Source: an uncultured Gammaproteobacteria bacterium
Lineage (GTDB): Bacteria; Pseudomonadota; Gammaproteobacteria; Ga0077536
Assembly (NCBI GenBank): GCA_938075585.1
Contig: CALJHG010000028.1
Span: forward strand, 1-51,055
Length of the DNA stretch: 51,055 nucleotides
Reading direction: 5' to 3'
The first letter of the stretch is position 1. Each line of letters starts with the position of its first letter. Under the pieces are notes generated by a model that was not told the DNA's origin, ran no database searches, and saw only the letters and a list, made by a program, of their open reading frames with translations. A program made the translations under genes and the position numbers. Below, piece by piece: positions 35,432-43,620 of the stretch.

Positions 35432-36582
35432 TTATGACATCTGCCGGCCACTACAAGACCGAAGCAATTCAGGAGGTCTTTTATGGGAAAAGTATTCAAG
35501 ATACTCTAGAAGAAATTATATCCTCTCAAGGCCGAACAAAACGAATAGCTTTTGTCACTAATACCAGCCTTACCAAAAAAGGTGGCTTGGCAGATCAGGT
35601 AAAAAATGCTTTAGGAGAAAGTCTCGTCGGTGAGCTTCAAGGTCTGAAAGCGCACTCACCTAGGGCAGATGTCATTTCCTTAATGAGACTGTTAAAAGAG
35701 ACAAAAGCGGATATGGTGGTGACTCTAGGCGGTGGTTCAGTCTGCGATGCGACGAAGGTAGCTTGTATAGCGCTCGAAAATAATGTCCGGAGCGCAGGAG
35801 ATATTGGGAATCTTGCTAATGCAGCAGAATTAAATTCTCCTAAAGTCCAACATATTGCGATACCAACCACATTATCCGCAGGCGAGTACACTGGCTTTGC
35901 TGGGATCACGGACGAGAGTATCCCTAGAAAGGAACTTTACTACCATGCGAGCATGGTGCCTAATATCGTAATACTTGATTCGGCCATGACTGTCGACACA
36001 CCCGATCGATTATTTTTTGGGACGGGGATTCGGGCTGTTGATCATTGCGTAGAAACATGGTGCTCAGTGGATGCAAACCCGATTGTCGAAGCTACGGCTC
36101 TAAGAGGTCTCCAATTGTTAGTCAACGGATTACGTGCATGCAAAGCGGATCACAAAAATCTTGTTAGTCGTCTCGATTGCCTCGTCGGTGCCTGGCTTTC
36201 TATACAAGGCGTCGCAAACGGAGTCTCCCTTGGTGCCAGTCACGGAATTGGTCATATATTAGGAGGTACGGCTGGGATGCCCCATGGAGAAACCTCATGC
36301 GTCATGCTGCCCCATGTTTTGCGTTATAACGCACCTTCTAATTCGGCTCAACAAAATATACTTGCTGAAATCATGGGAAACAATAAAACGGAACTGGCAG
36401 ACCATGTCCAACAGCTAGTCGCGGAACTAGAGCTTCCTGGAAGACTGCGTGATGCAGATGTACCCAAAGAGTTACTTCGTACCCTCGCCGAGGAGTCACT
36501 GCTGGATATTTGGATAGCAACTAATCCACACCCGATAAACACAGCGGATGAAATTTTCACCCTTTTAACTGAGGCTTGGTAA
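35428..36582 (+). CDS. Iron-containing alcohol dehydrogenase (maleylacetate-reductase-like)
   Basis: NAD(P)-dependent group III dehydrogenase of 384 residues. The nucleotide loop is GGGSVCDATK (101-110). The metal site is formed by the region AVDHCVET (His206), SHGIGHILGG (His272, His276) and MPHGETS (His286). The short lid and the ASH-x2-GH pattern resemble maleylacetate reductases more than simple alcohol dehydrogenases. Start ATG 35428 overlaps the LLM gene stop as ATGA; a second ATG at 35434 is also possible. Translational coupling with the LLM monooxygenase implies that it processes the monooxygenase product, perhaps an unsaturated keto acid or an aldehyde. Confidence 0.88.
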   Translation: MIMTSAGHYKTEAIQEVFYGKSIQDTLEEIISSQGRTKRIAFVTNTSLTKKGGLADQVKNALGESLVGELQGLKAHSPRADVISLMRLLKETKADMVVTLGGGSVCDATKVACIALENNVRSAGDIGNLANAAELNSPKVQHIAIPTTLSAGEYTGFAGITDESIPRKELYYHASMVPNIVILDSAMTVDTPDRLFFGTGIRAVDHCVETWCSVDANPIVEATALRGLQLLVNGLRACKADHKNLVSRLDCLVGAWLSIQGVANGVSLGASHGIGHILGGTAGMPHGETSCVMLPHVLRYNAPSNSAQQNILAEIMGNNKTELADHVQQLVAELELPGRLRDADVPKELLRTLAEESLLDIWIATNPHPINTADEIFTLLTEAW

Positions 36583-36636
36583 TAACTTATATTATCTGCG
36601 TTAAACTATAGTCAAATAACATTAGCGGTAACAAGT

Positions 36637-37065
36637 ATGGCAAAAGTAATTGTAAAAAAAATCATCAGCACGTCGGCTCAAACAGTTTGGGAATATGTGT
36701 CAAACTGGGGGGGTACAAATGAATGGATACCGGGTGTGGGTCCAGTTACCGTAGAGGGTGATGGCGTGGGAGCAATTCGCAGTGCAGATCTCTCTCCAGA
36801 AACAGGCTTCCCGGGACGTATCTCTGAGCGACTCGAATCTTATGACAATCAAGTAATGTCATTCAGCTACAGCGTTATTGGAGATAGCCCTATCCCGATT
36901 ACAGATTATCTAGCGTCTATGTCGGTGGAAAAATTGTCAAATAACACCTGCGAAGTAATTTGGGAGAGTACCTGGAAAACTGAGTTAGATGAGTCGGAAC
37001 TAATAGCAGCTTTCGAGATGCTATACTCTATTTCATTGGATAATGTGGCGAAAGCTACTTGCTAA
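36637..37065 (+). CDS. SRPBCC family protein (polyketide cyclase/dehydrase-like)
   Basis: Protein of 142 residues with the START/Bet v1-like pattern: first strand AKVIVKKIIS, helices around TVWEYVSNWGGTNEWIPGVG, a sheet containing GAIRSADLSP, RISERLESYD and FSYSVIGDSPIPITDY, and a long C-terminal helix (FEMLYSISLDNVAKA). The fold makes a hydrophobic pocket used for lipid-like or aromatic ligands, and some members are cyclases. No catalytic residues can be assigned. It is 54 bases behind the dehydrogenase and 22 before the second LLM gene, so it belongs to the same catabolic operon. Confidence 0.85.
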   Translation: MAKVIVKKIISTSAQTVWEYVSNWGGTNEWIPGVGPVTVEGDGVGAIRSADLSPETGFPGRISERLESYDNQVMSFSYSVIGDSPIPITDYLASMSVEKLSNNTCEVIWESTWKTELDESELIAAFEMLYSISLDNVAKATC

Positions 37066-37087
37066 CAAACTTGTAAAGGAAAACCCT

Positions 37088-38161
37088 ATGGATTTTGGTA
37101 TCACATTCCCTTCTTATATACGGGCCTATCACGATGTAAAAATGGCTGAAGAATATGGCTTCACCCATGCATGGTTCTACGATTCGCAAATGTGCTATAG
37201 CGATGTCTATGCAACAATGGCTCTCGCTGCAGAACATAGCAGGTATATTAAATTAGGGACACTAGTATCTATTCTGGGCAATAGGATCGCGCCTGTCACC
37301 GCACACTCGATTGCAACCATAAACGAGCTAGCTCCCGGAAGAGTGATTTTAGGAGTCGGTTCGGGTTTTACCGGTAGAAACGTCATGGGTATGCCGCCAG
37401 CAAAATTAGCAACCATGCGACACGAGATTGAAGTGATTAAAAGACTCATTAAGGGAGAGGAAGCGCGCTATATTGAAGGCAACCTTAAGCGGGATATTCG
37501 TTTCCTAAATCGAAACAACGGATATATAAATGTTAAAGATAATATTCCACTCTACATGGCTTCTAACGGACCAAAAGCAAATGATATGGTTGGGGAATTA
37601 GCTGACGGCTGGGTTACTATTGGGCTCGACCCAAATTACATCAAAGCGGGCGTCGAGCAAATCAAGGCCGCCGCAAAACAACATGGGCGTAATGCGAGGT
37701 CGCTCTATACAACAAACCTGACAAACGGTTGTGTCCTGAGGCCAGGGGAAGACATTATGTCGCGTCGAGTGATCAAGCAAGTAGGCCCCTCTGCCATTTT
37801 ACTACTGCACACAAACTGGGCTCCTAAAAAAATGGCTGCTGGTCCTTTTGCCCCTCCTGAGGTCGCAGACTTAGCCAAAAAGTACTTCAACCAACATATT
37901 AAAAAAATGAAAACTCCAATGGCAAAAAGATATCAGCAAATGCATGCTGGCCATCTGACTCAGCTTCAACCAGGTGAAGAAAAATACCTCACGCCGGAAC
38001 TTATCAAAACTGCCACTCTAACAGGATCGCCGGGCGAGATAATCGATCGAATAAAAGAGCTTGAAGATGCTGGGATCTCTAATATTGCTTTGAATGTTTG
38101 CGGCACAGATGCTCGAGGCATCATCAGGGAATTCGGCAATGAGATTATTGCGAAGCTTTAG
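37088..38161 (+). CDS. LLM-class flavin/F420-type oxidoreductase
   Basis: Luciferase-like oxidoreductase of 357 residues. Begins MDFGITFPSY, then AEEYGFTHAWFYDSQ, the signature ELAPGRVILGVGSGFTG near residues 80-96, PLYMASNGPKANDMVGELADGW near 160, and a C-terminal GSPGEIIDRIKELEDAG. It resembles methylene-tetrahydromethanopterin-reductase-like members, some of which use F420 and others FMN; the cofactor cannot be decided. ATG 37088 with AAAGGA seven bases upstream is the start; a longer reading from 37043 would run into the SRPBCC gene. It is distinct from the RutA-like LLM earlier in the operon. Confidence 0.87.
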   Translation: MDFGITFPSYIRAYHDVKMAEEYGFTHAWFYDSQMCYSDVYATMALAAEHSRYIKLGTLVSILGNRIAPVTAHSIATINELAPGRVILGVGSGFTGRNVMGMPPAKLATMRHEIEVIKRLIKGEEARYIEGNLKRDIRFLNRNNGYINVKDNIPLYMASNGPKANDMVGELADGWVTIGLDPNYIKAGVEQIKAAAKQHGRNARSLYTTNLTNGCVLRPGEDIMSRRVIKQVGPSAILLLHTNWAPKKMAAGPFAPPEVADLAKKYFNQHIKKMKTPMAKRYQQMHAGHLTQLQPGEEKYLTPELIKTATLTGSPGEIIDRIKELEDAGISNIALNVCGTDARGIIREFGNEIIAKL

Positions 38162-38179
38162 TAAGCTTTATTCTCAATT

Positions 38180-39244
38180 ATGACTGAAGAAATATCTCTA
38201 ATCTTACCACCGCAAGATATTGATGCGTCTTGGGTAGAAAAAGCACTCCTGTCTGCCGGTATAGAGGCGGGAGTGCAAAATGTCGATATTGAGACTGTGG
38301 GCACCGGGCAGCTCGGCGAAACAAGACGCTTCCATATAAGCTATAAAGAAAATCATGCTGACCTACCCCAGACCTTGATTGGCAAATTTCCCTCCGATAA
38401 TCAGGTTGCGGCGTCCACTGGAAAGGAAATGGGTTTTTATAGAGGCGAAGTCATGTTCTATCGCGAACTGGCTGAGAGAACTAAAATCAATACACCAAAA
38501 TGCTACCTCGCTGAAATTGACGCCGAAAATAATTTTGTGCTGCTAATGGAGGATCTTACGCCGGCAAGGCCCGGCGATCATATGTCAGGATGCTCAGAAC
38601 AAAACGCGCTCGTGGCTATTAAAGAAGCTGCGCTTTTACACGCCGCATTTTGGAATGACTTAGAGCTTGAAAAGCAAAACTGGCTTTATGTGCCAAAAGG
38701 TGCTCAAGGGTTTTATACAACCGATCTTATACAGAGTTCTTGGGACTACTACAAAGACACTTTCTCTAGCCTGATGGATGAAGATGTGATTAAAGTATGC
38801 GACAAATACGTTTCTTCGCATGCCGCTTGGAATGCGCCTCGGGAAGGTCCTAAATGCTTTTCTCATAATGACTATCGCGTCGATAATATGCTTTTTCATA
38901 ATAACCAAGTGGCTGTGGTCGACTGGCAAACCAGTAACTACCTCTCTACTGGAATGGATGTCGCATATTTTATTGGAAGTGCCTTTTCGCGAGACCAACG
39001 GCGAGCAGTAGAGCATGACCTCTTAGCTGAGTATCATAAGGTTCTCGAGCTCGAAGGAGTTAGAAACTACTCCGTTTCGCAGTTAGCTGATGATTACCGA
39101 CATTATAGCTTTGCGGTTTTAGCAGTAGCCATCGCGGCAGCAGTTATTGTTAAACGCTCTCCCAGAGGCGACAAACTTTTTCTCAAGATGATCACTGACG
39201 GTGCTTACCAAGCACTTGATAATGATGCCCTGGATTTGTTGTAG
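38180..39244 (+). CDS. Aminoglycoside-phosphotransferase-like kinase (APH/EcKL-type)
   Basis: Small-molecule kinase of 354 residues with protein-kinase-like fold. LIGKFPSDN near residue 66 holds the ATP Lys, LLMEDLTP at 121-128 is the hinge, the catalytic loop is His229-Asn-Asp231 ... Asn236 in SHNDYRVDNMLF, and the metal-binding Asp248 is in VVDWQTS. The HND variant and the overall arrangement resemble the ecdysteroid-kinase-like/DUF1679 group, frequent in catabolic clusters of environmental bacteria, rather than resistance enzymes. The phosphorylated compound is unknown; phosphorylation of an alcohol intermediate is a plausible role here. Confidence 0.85.
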   Translation: MTEEISLILPPQDIDASWVEKALLSAGIEAGVQNVDIETVGTGQLGETRRFHISYKENHADLPQTLIGKFPSDNQVAASTGKEMGFYRGEVMFYRELAERTKINTPKCYLAEIDAENNFVLLMEDLTPARPGDHMSGCSEQNALVAIKEAALLHAAFWNDLELEKQNWLYVPKGAQGFYTTDLIQSSWDYYKDTFSSLMDEDVIKVCDKYVSSHAAWNAPREGPKCFSHNDYRVDNMLFHNNQVAVVDWQTSNYLSTGMDVAYFIGSAFSRDQRRAVEHDLLAEYHKVLELEGVRNYSVSQLADDYRHYSFAVLAVAIAAAVIVKRSPRGDKLFLKMITDGAYQALDNDALDLL

Positions 39245-39249
39245 ATATT

Positions 39250-39936
39250 GTGATTCGGCTAGCAAAAAGTCACCTAGACATTGGTCTATTTACGACCGAC
39301 ATTAGTAGTCATCATGAATTTTGGTCTGGTCCCGTAGATTTAGAATTAGACCATGAACTAAAGTTTAATCAAGAGATAACCCAGCATCGATACGATGCGC
39401 ACGGGTCGGTCATCAAGGTAAACCAACACAAGGGTGTGCTTACCAATGTCCCTCCGTCTGGCTTCAGTCAACTCACTATCGCGAAGGATATCTCTGATCC
39501 ACTAATGCTGAAGCATCCGGGGGGAGACTCGGTCGAACTAGTGCCTCATGGAACTCGTGGCGTGGTCGGGATCGGGATAACTATCTCGACAACTAATATA
39601 AATGCCCTAATGGATTTTTATGTAGAAGTCATGGGTTTTGATTATATTGATGATACTACTGTAAGGTGCGGCGACACAATTCTATTTTTCACTGAGGGAC
39701 AAGCCGGAAGTCACGTTGACAGTTTTATTGGCGCCAACTTTCGATATCTTACAGTCCAGATTTTTGATGCAGACGAAGAATGTAAGCTAGTTGCGGCAAA
39801 AGGCGGAAATATTGTACAACTACCAATTACTATTGGAGAGATCGCTCGCTATGGTTTTGTGACAGATCCCGACGGCAATTGGATAGAGATCTCGGCACGC
39901 GCATCCTTAACAGGCATAGTACCTAAGCCAGACTAA
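39250..39936 (+). CDS. VOC (glyoxalase/bleomycin-resistance) family protein
   Basis: Protein of 228 residues with two beta-alpha-beta-beta-beta modules. The first spans roughly residues 6-105 (SHLDIGLFTTD, then VELVPHG); the second starts at GIGITISTTNINALMDFYVEVMGFDYI and ends DPDGNWIEISARA. His and Glu residues typical of metal-binding VOC enzymes are present (SHLDIG, WIEIS), but the full metal triad is not certain. GTG 39250 follows the kinase stop by five bases and has no own ribosome-binding site, so translation is probably coupled. Likely a lyase, isomerase or dioxygenase of the pathway; it is the last gene of the operon. Confidence 0.82.
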   Translation: MIRLAKSHLDIGLFTTDISSHHEFWSGPVDLELDHELKFNQEITQHRYDAHGSVIKVNQHKGVLTNVPPSGFSQLTIAKDISDPLMLKHPGGDSVELVPHGTRGVVGIGITISTTNINALMDFYVEVMGFDYIDDTTVRCGDTILFFTEGQAGSHVDSFIGANFRYLTVQIFDADEECKLVAAKGGNIVQLPITIGEIARYGFVTDPDGNWIEISARASLTGIVPKPD

Positions 39937-39941
39937 ATTAG

Positions 39942-40277
39942 TTATTTTTTTATTCTGGTGGCCCGATTGTGACCTTCATTGCGAACCGACGGACCAAGAG
40001 AGAAACCTAACAGTCCTTTTTTGTGGCTCGCACCTGGCGTGCCGGTATCGGTTGTTTTGTCACTAACGGAAGCACGGTTAGTTAATAGATGGTTGCACAT
40101 GTCTAATGCGCCCTGCCGAAAAAGAATCAGCTCACCCGAAGTGAGAGTTTTCGAACCGGAAGCTTTCATTTCAGCAGTGAGCGCCGCTGACTCAGCTCGA
40201 CAAGTGACGTTCGTACTATTTGCGCTGCTCGCATAAAACGAAGTAGCTATCAGAAATATAAAGAATCTACGGTACAT
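39942..40277 (-). CDS. Small secreted protein, unknown function
   Basis: A 111-residue protein that I do not recognise. Residues 1-22 look like a signal peptide (MYRRFFIFLIATSFYASSANS). The mature part has two Cys (in NVTCRAES and DMCNHLL) that could form a disulfide, a helical stretch LILFRQGALDMCNHLL, and a basic, Gly/Ser-rich tail ending RATRIKK. It sits between the VOC gene (convergent) and the porin gene (same strand, 127 bases upstream, with a terminator between). The plus-strand frame over the same bases lacks such features. Real gene likely but function unknown. Confidence 0.6.
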   Translation of the reverse strand: MYRRFFIFLIATSFYASSANSTNVTCRAESAALTAEMKASGSKTLTSGELILFRQGALDMCNHLLTNRASVSDKTTDTGTPGASHKKGLLGFSLGPSVRNEGHNRATRIKK

Positions 40278-40352
40278 GCTTTTTTGCCTTTATTCTTAAG
40301 ACTAGAAGATTACCTAAATAAGAAACTGACATCAACGCGTCACCGATTAAAA

Positions 40353-40378
40353 GGGGGCTCGGAACACACTACCGAGCC
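40353..40378 (-). terminator. Rho-independent terminator after the porin gene
   Basis: On the minus strand GGCTCGG (40378-40372), a nine-base loop and CCGAGCC (40362-40356) form a 7-bp GC-rich stem followed by CCC and TTTTAAT. It lies 27 bases after the porin stop codon. The T-run is short, but the stem is strong and correctly placed. Confidence 0.65.
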
Positions 40379-40404
40379 ATCTTTTGCACATCAACTTCGT
40401 CTCA

Positions 40405-41670
40405 CTAAAATTTAACTTGGAGATCTAACTGTAAAAGATCTTGATTCACTTTTGTTACAGAGTCTTTAGTCGCGTAGTAATCAAGTCTAACTGAGACTCT
40501 TTTATTAATTACATACCCGACCTGGATCTCGTGACCTTTAATACCTGTATCACCACCAAATCGATCTGAGTCTGGCAAGAAATCTGGCACTGCGTTGTGA
40601 TCGACATCAGCGTACAAATATTTCATCTTGAATTTTCCGATTTTATACTTCAAGCCGGCAATCCATGCCGTATCTTCGTTAGTATTCGTTTCATAATTAT
40701 TGATGTATTCACCAACTAGTGCGAATTTACCACCACCTATTTTTGTACCAATCTCACCAGCCAGGTTAAATGAACCTAGATTATTATCCGTATTAGTCCC
40801 TGCAGCCCCTGTGTAGTCAAAGCTTCCAGCGGATTTCATTTTACCAAAAGTGTAGACTGTACCGGCTAATTTACCGTACATCTTTCCAGATTTAAATTTC
40901 GTTCCAATCTGGCCATATCCCATGTGTGAATCGTGATCACCACCCGTTGAAGTCTTGTCTTCCTCTAGTACCAAGATACCTGCGTTCAACCAAAGAGGCC
41001 CTCCCTTAGGAGCGAAGCTCATTGCCACACCTTCAGGGTTGATATCGCCATCCCACATTACGTCAGTTGGTGCCCAAAGATATTTTTTACGTTTAAATTT
41101 ACCAGCAATTGCCTTCAACCCTGTATTCCCATGAGTATACTGCGCATAAGCATAGTCTAGTTGGATGCCCTTGGTCGAAAATGCATCTTCCATAGTTTGA
41201 TTTGTAGAACGCGGATCATCTCCACCAGATGCAAGGCCAGCACCCACTTCCCAATTAGAGATTGGTTTGGCGATAACACCTAAGCGATAACGAATTCGTC
41301 CCCGACTTCTATCGTCCTTAGCATCTTTAGATTCAAACTGGTAACGAGTTCGGATGTCACCTTTGACCTTAATTTTTTCTGCCCATTTTACTTTCTTGAG
41401 CGAATTTTCAGTCTTTTTTTCTAATTTACCCAATTTCTTTTCTATGCCAGCCACTTTCTCTGGCGCCACCACAGAAGCCTTCTCGTGGTCCGCGGACGCG
41501 GCTCCTTTTAAAATGGAATACTCATCAGCTGTAATCGTCCCTTTATCAACCAACACTTTCAATAAATCAAAAAGCGCTTCATTAGAAGCGTTCGCAGTCA
41601 TTGAGAAGGTGACTAGGGTGAATAATATTGGTGGGATTAAGGATACCAAACGCTTTCGACTCAAATTCAC
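40405..41670 (-). CDS. Putative outer-membrane porin (Porin_5 type)
   Basis: Outer-membrane beta barrel of 421 residues. A signal peptide covers about 1-28 (ending TANAS), followed by ALFDLLKVLVDKGTITADEY, a segment typical of this porin family, then a Lys/Glu-rich coiled coil at about 70-95 (KKLGKLEKKTENSLKKVK). From residue ~98 amphipathic strands alternate with short turns (IKVKGDIRTRYQFES, GRIRYRLGVIAK) up to the terminal LDLQVKF with C-terminal Phe, the outer-membrane sorting signal. Start is GTG 41670 with GGAG eight bases upstream. A Pho-box-like repeat lies about 100 bases upstream on the same strand, so it may be induced by phosphate starvation. It is followed by a terminator and is monocistronic. 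Confidence 0.88.
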   Translation of the reverse strand: MNLSRKRLVSLIPPILFTLVTFSMTANASNEALFDLLKVLVDKGTITADEYSILKGAASADHEKASVVAPEKVAGIEKKLGKLEKKTENSLKKVKWAEKIKVKGDIRTRYQFESKDAKDDRSRGRIRYRLGVIAKPISNWEVGAGLASGGDDPRSTNQTMEDAFSTKGIQLDYAYAQYTHGNTGLKAIAGKFKRKKYLWAPTDVMWDGDINPEGVAMSFAPKGGPLWLNAGILVLEEDKTSTGGDHDSHMGYGQIGTKFKSGKMYGKLAGTVYTFGKMKSAGSFDYTGAAGTNTDNNLGSFNLAGEIGTKIGGGKFALVGEYINNYETNTNEDTAWIAGLKYKIGKFKMKYLYADVDHNAVPDFLPDSDRFGGDTGIKGHEIQVGYVINKRVSVRLDYYATKDSVTKVNQDLLQLDLQVKF

Positions 41671-41770
41671 AGTTATATCTCCAGGTAGTTTTAATTACTA
41701 AATCACTAAAACCAACTGAGTTGATTTTGAGTGACACGTTTTTATTACATGAACACCATAGCTATTTTTT

Positions 41771-41788
41771 ATGACATTTTTATGACAC
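41771..41788 (-). promoter_or_regulatory. Pho-box-like direct repeat upstream of the porin
   Basis: Read on the minus strand, GTGTCATAAAAATGTCAT (41788-41771) followed by AAAA matches two 11-base PhoB half-sites (consensus CTGTCAT plus four A/T bases), with the two TGTCAT cores exactly 11 bases apart. TATGGT at 41760-41755, ten bases further on, fits the TATNNT -10 usually placed there. The site points at the porin start. A single further half-site-like TTGTCATAAAA lies near 41870-41880 on the same strand. Confidence 0.6.
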
Positions 41789-41934
41789 ACGCCTAAAGTT
41801 GGACTACCCGAATAGCAACGAGATGGCTGAAGTTTTACAGCTTTTAAGTTATTTAATAAAAACTAAATTTTTATGACAATGATTGATTGATGAGCAATAC
41901 TTGTTTAGAGCAATGACAATAAAGTGAACAAAAT

Positions 41935-42948
41935 ATGAATGGAAAATCGCAGAGTAAACTAATGCCTGAGATAATCAACCAACACCTTGCCAACGTTTAT
42001 CCTTCTCTAGCAATGATGGCTGGTATGCAGCTAGAAGTTTTTACTGCAATCGGTGAGGAAACTAAACACTTGGATTCAATAGCAGGCATTCTCGAAGTGA
42101 AGCCGGCGAAACTGCGTCCCCTGCTTTACGCACTCGTGACTGCCGAGCTACTTTTCGTCGACGGCAGTAACTTTGAAAATACTCAAGAAGCTAAGGAATT
42201 TTTAATTAAAGGAAAGCCTCGCTATATTGGCGGCATGCATAGCGCTTACTCCGATTTGTGGGCCTCTACAATGCACACTGCGGAATCTATTCGCACAGGT
42301 CAACCTCAAGCCGAGCATGACTTTGGCAACATGTCAAAGGACGAACTTCGTGCATTTGTTCGCGGTCTAGACGCCGGAGCCTCTGCGACCGCGCGCAGAT
42401 TGCAAAAAGAATTCGATATGGGACGCTTCGAGAATATCCTAGATGCAGGCGGTGGTTCGGGCGGTTTAGCCATTGCGCTTTCGCGACTCTGCCCTAGTGT
42501 AAAATTAACTGTTGCAGATCTACCGAATGTTGTCGAGGTGACTAGAGAATGTGTGCAAGAGGCTAATCTATCGGAACGGCTCGCCGTCAAAGAATACGAT
42601 CTCGTAAACCAAAAGGTACAAGGAGCCTTTGGGGCAATAATTATGCGTTCTGTCCTTCAGGTATTGGGGCCAGAACAAGCAGAAGCTGCTTTGAGTAATG
42701 CTGTCAATGGCCTGAAACTTAATGGAGAATTCTTTATGATTGGGAGAGTACTCGATGATTCTAGATTGACTCCAGTAGATTCTGTTGCAGTCAACGTTAT
42801 GTTTCTAAATGTTTATCAGGAGGGCCAAGCATACACTGAAAGTGAATATAGAGAGTTTTTCGCATCGGCTGGGCTGGGAAATATTAGTCGCACGTTGTTG
42901 TCGGGAGGCTACAGCATAATAAGGGGCACCAAAATTGGCGAGACCTGA
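41935..42948 (+). CDS. SAM-dependent methyltransferase with N-terminal dimerisation domain
   Basis: Class I methyltransferase of 337 residues. Residues 12-100 form a helical winged-helix dimerisation domain like that of plant-type O-methyltransferases and hydroxyneurosporene methyltransferase. Motif I is ILDAGGGSGGLA at 168-179, VADLPNVVE is the second acidic-loop region, and GAIIMRSVLQVLGPEQAEAAL is the post-IV region. The acceptor is probably a small hydroxylated compound; nothing in the sequence narrows this. Single gene, divergent from the porin and convergent with chrR. Confidence 0.86.
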   Translation: MNGKSQSKLMPEIINQHLANVYPSLAMMAGMQLEVFTAIGEETKHLDSIAGILEVKPAKLRPLLYALVTAELLFVDGSNFENTQEAKEFLIKGKPRYIGGMHSAYSDLWASTMHTAESIRTGQPQAEHDFGNMSKDELRAFVRGLDAGASATARRLQKEFDMGRFENILDAGGGSGGLAIALSRLCPSVKLTVADLPNVVEVTRECVQEANLSERLAVKEYDLVNQKVQGAFGAIIMRSVLQVLGPEQAEAALSNAVNGLKLNGEFFMIGRVLDDSRLTPVDSVAVNVMFLNVYQEGQAYTESEYREFFASAGLGNISRTLLSGGYSIIRGTKIGET

Positions 42949-42969
42949 TGCCAACAATTTACTTGCACA

Positions 42970-43620
42970 CTAAATCCCCACAAATGTTTGAACAATTCTG
43001 GGCAACACCTTCTTGAAATCTAATCGTCCCTCAGTAACCGCGAGGCAGATACATTCCCCTCCACTTGTTATGACTGGTTGGTGTTCTACCGTCTCATCGG
43101 CTTCTTCAATGTCACCTGTTTGAAAGATCTGCGAACCGCAGAAATATGCACCCTTCATGACTAGCGTTAATTCACTCCCTTTATGAGAATGAACTGGTAA
43201 AGTAACGCCAGGTTGCCCTCGCAACATCCACATCTGCACGTTATCTTCCTTGACTAATCGACACAATTTCAGCCCTTCTCCAAAACTTTTCCAAGGCAAT
43301 GCGTTCAAACTACTATCTAGGTACGTCGAAACTAATTTCTCCAAGTCAGCGACATGACCTGTACTTTCGGCACGAGAAGCATCATCTGAAGTGTTGTTAA
43401 TGTTGTCATATTTTTCGTGACACATCTCAATCGTTGCAGTAGATGACTGGCCAAGGGTATCCAGTAACTCTCCCCCAAGGCGCTCTGCATCCTTAACTGC
43501 TTCCTTACAAGTAAAACAAACATCCACATGAGCCTTTAAAATCTGATCAAATAATGAGGGTAAATTACCGCAAGCGAAATCTAGGAGCCACGCGTCGCTT
43601 GGATGATGCTTGATATTCAT
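42970..43620 (-). CDS. chrR: ChrR-family zinc anti-sigma factor with cupin domain
   Basis: Anti-sigma factor of 216 residues. The N-terminal zinc-binding anti-sigma domain has His6, His31, Cys35 and Cys38 (KAHVDVCFTC), the same spacing as the zinc ligands of Rhodobacter sphaeroides ChrR. The C-terminal cupin (from about residue 110) has the metal motif His144-x-His146-x3-Glu150 and His180. In ChrR the cupin is needed to sense singlet oxygen and release the sigma factor. The ATG overlaps the rpoE stop by four bases, a standard arrangement that keeps sigma and anti-sigma levels balanced. Confidence 0.92.
   Translation of the reverse strand: MNIKHHPSDAWLLDFACGNLPSLFDQILKAHVDVCFTCKEAVKDAERLGGELLDTLGQSSTATIEMCHEKYDNINNTSDDASRAESTGHVADLEKLVSTYLDSSLNALPWKSFGEGLKLCRLVKEDNVQMWMLRGQPGVTLPVHSHKGSELTLVMKGAYFCGSQIFQTGDIEEADETVEHQPVITSGGECICLAVTEGRLDFKKVLPRIVQTFVGI

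Noticed and set aside
39924-39960. Possible terminator between the VOC gene and the small secreted protein
   Set aside because: ACTAA/TTAGT before the T-run has only a one-base loop and is AT-only, and the CCAGA/TCTGG pairing needs a very long loop; neither is convincing.
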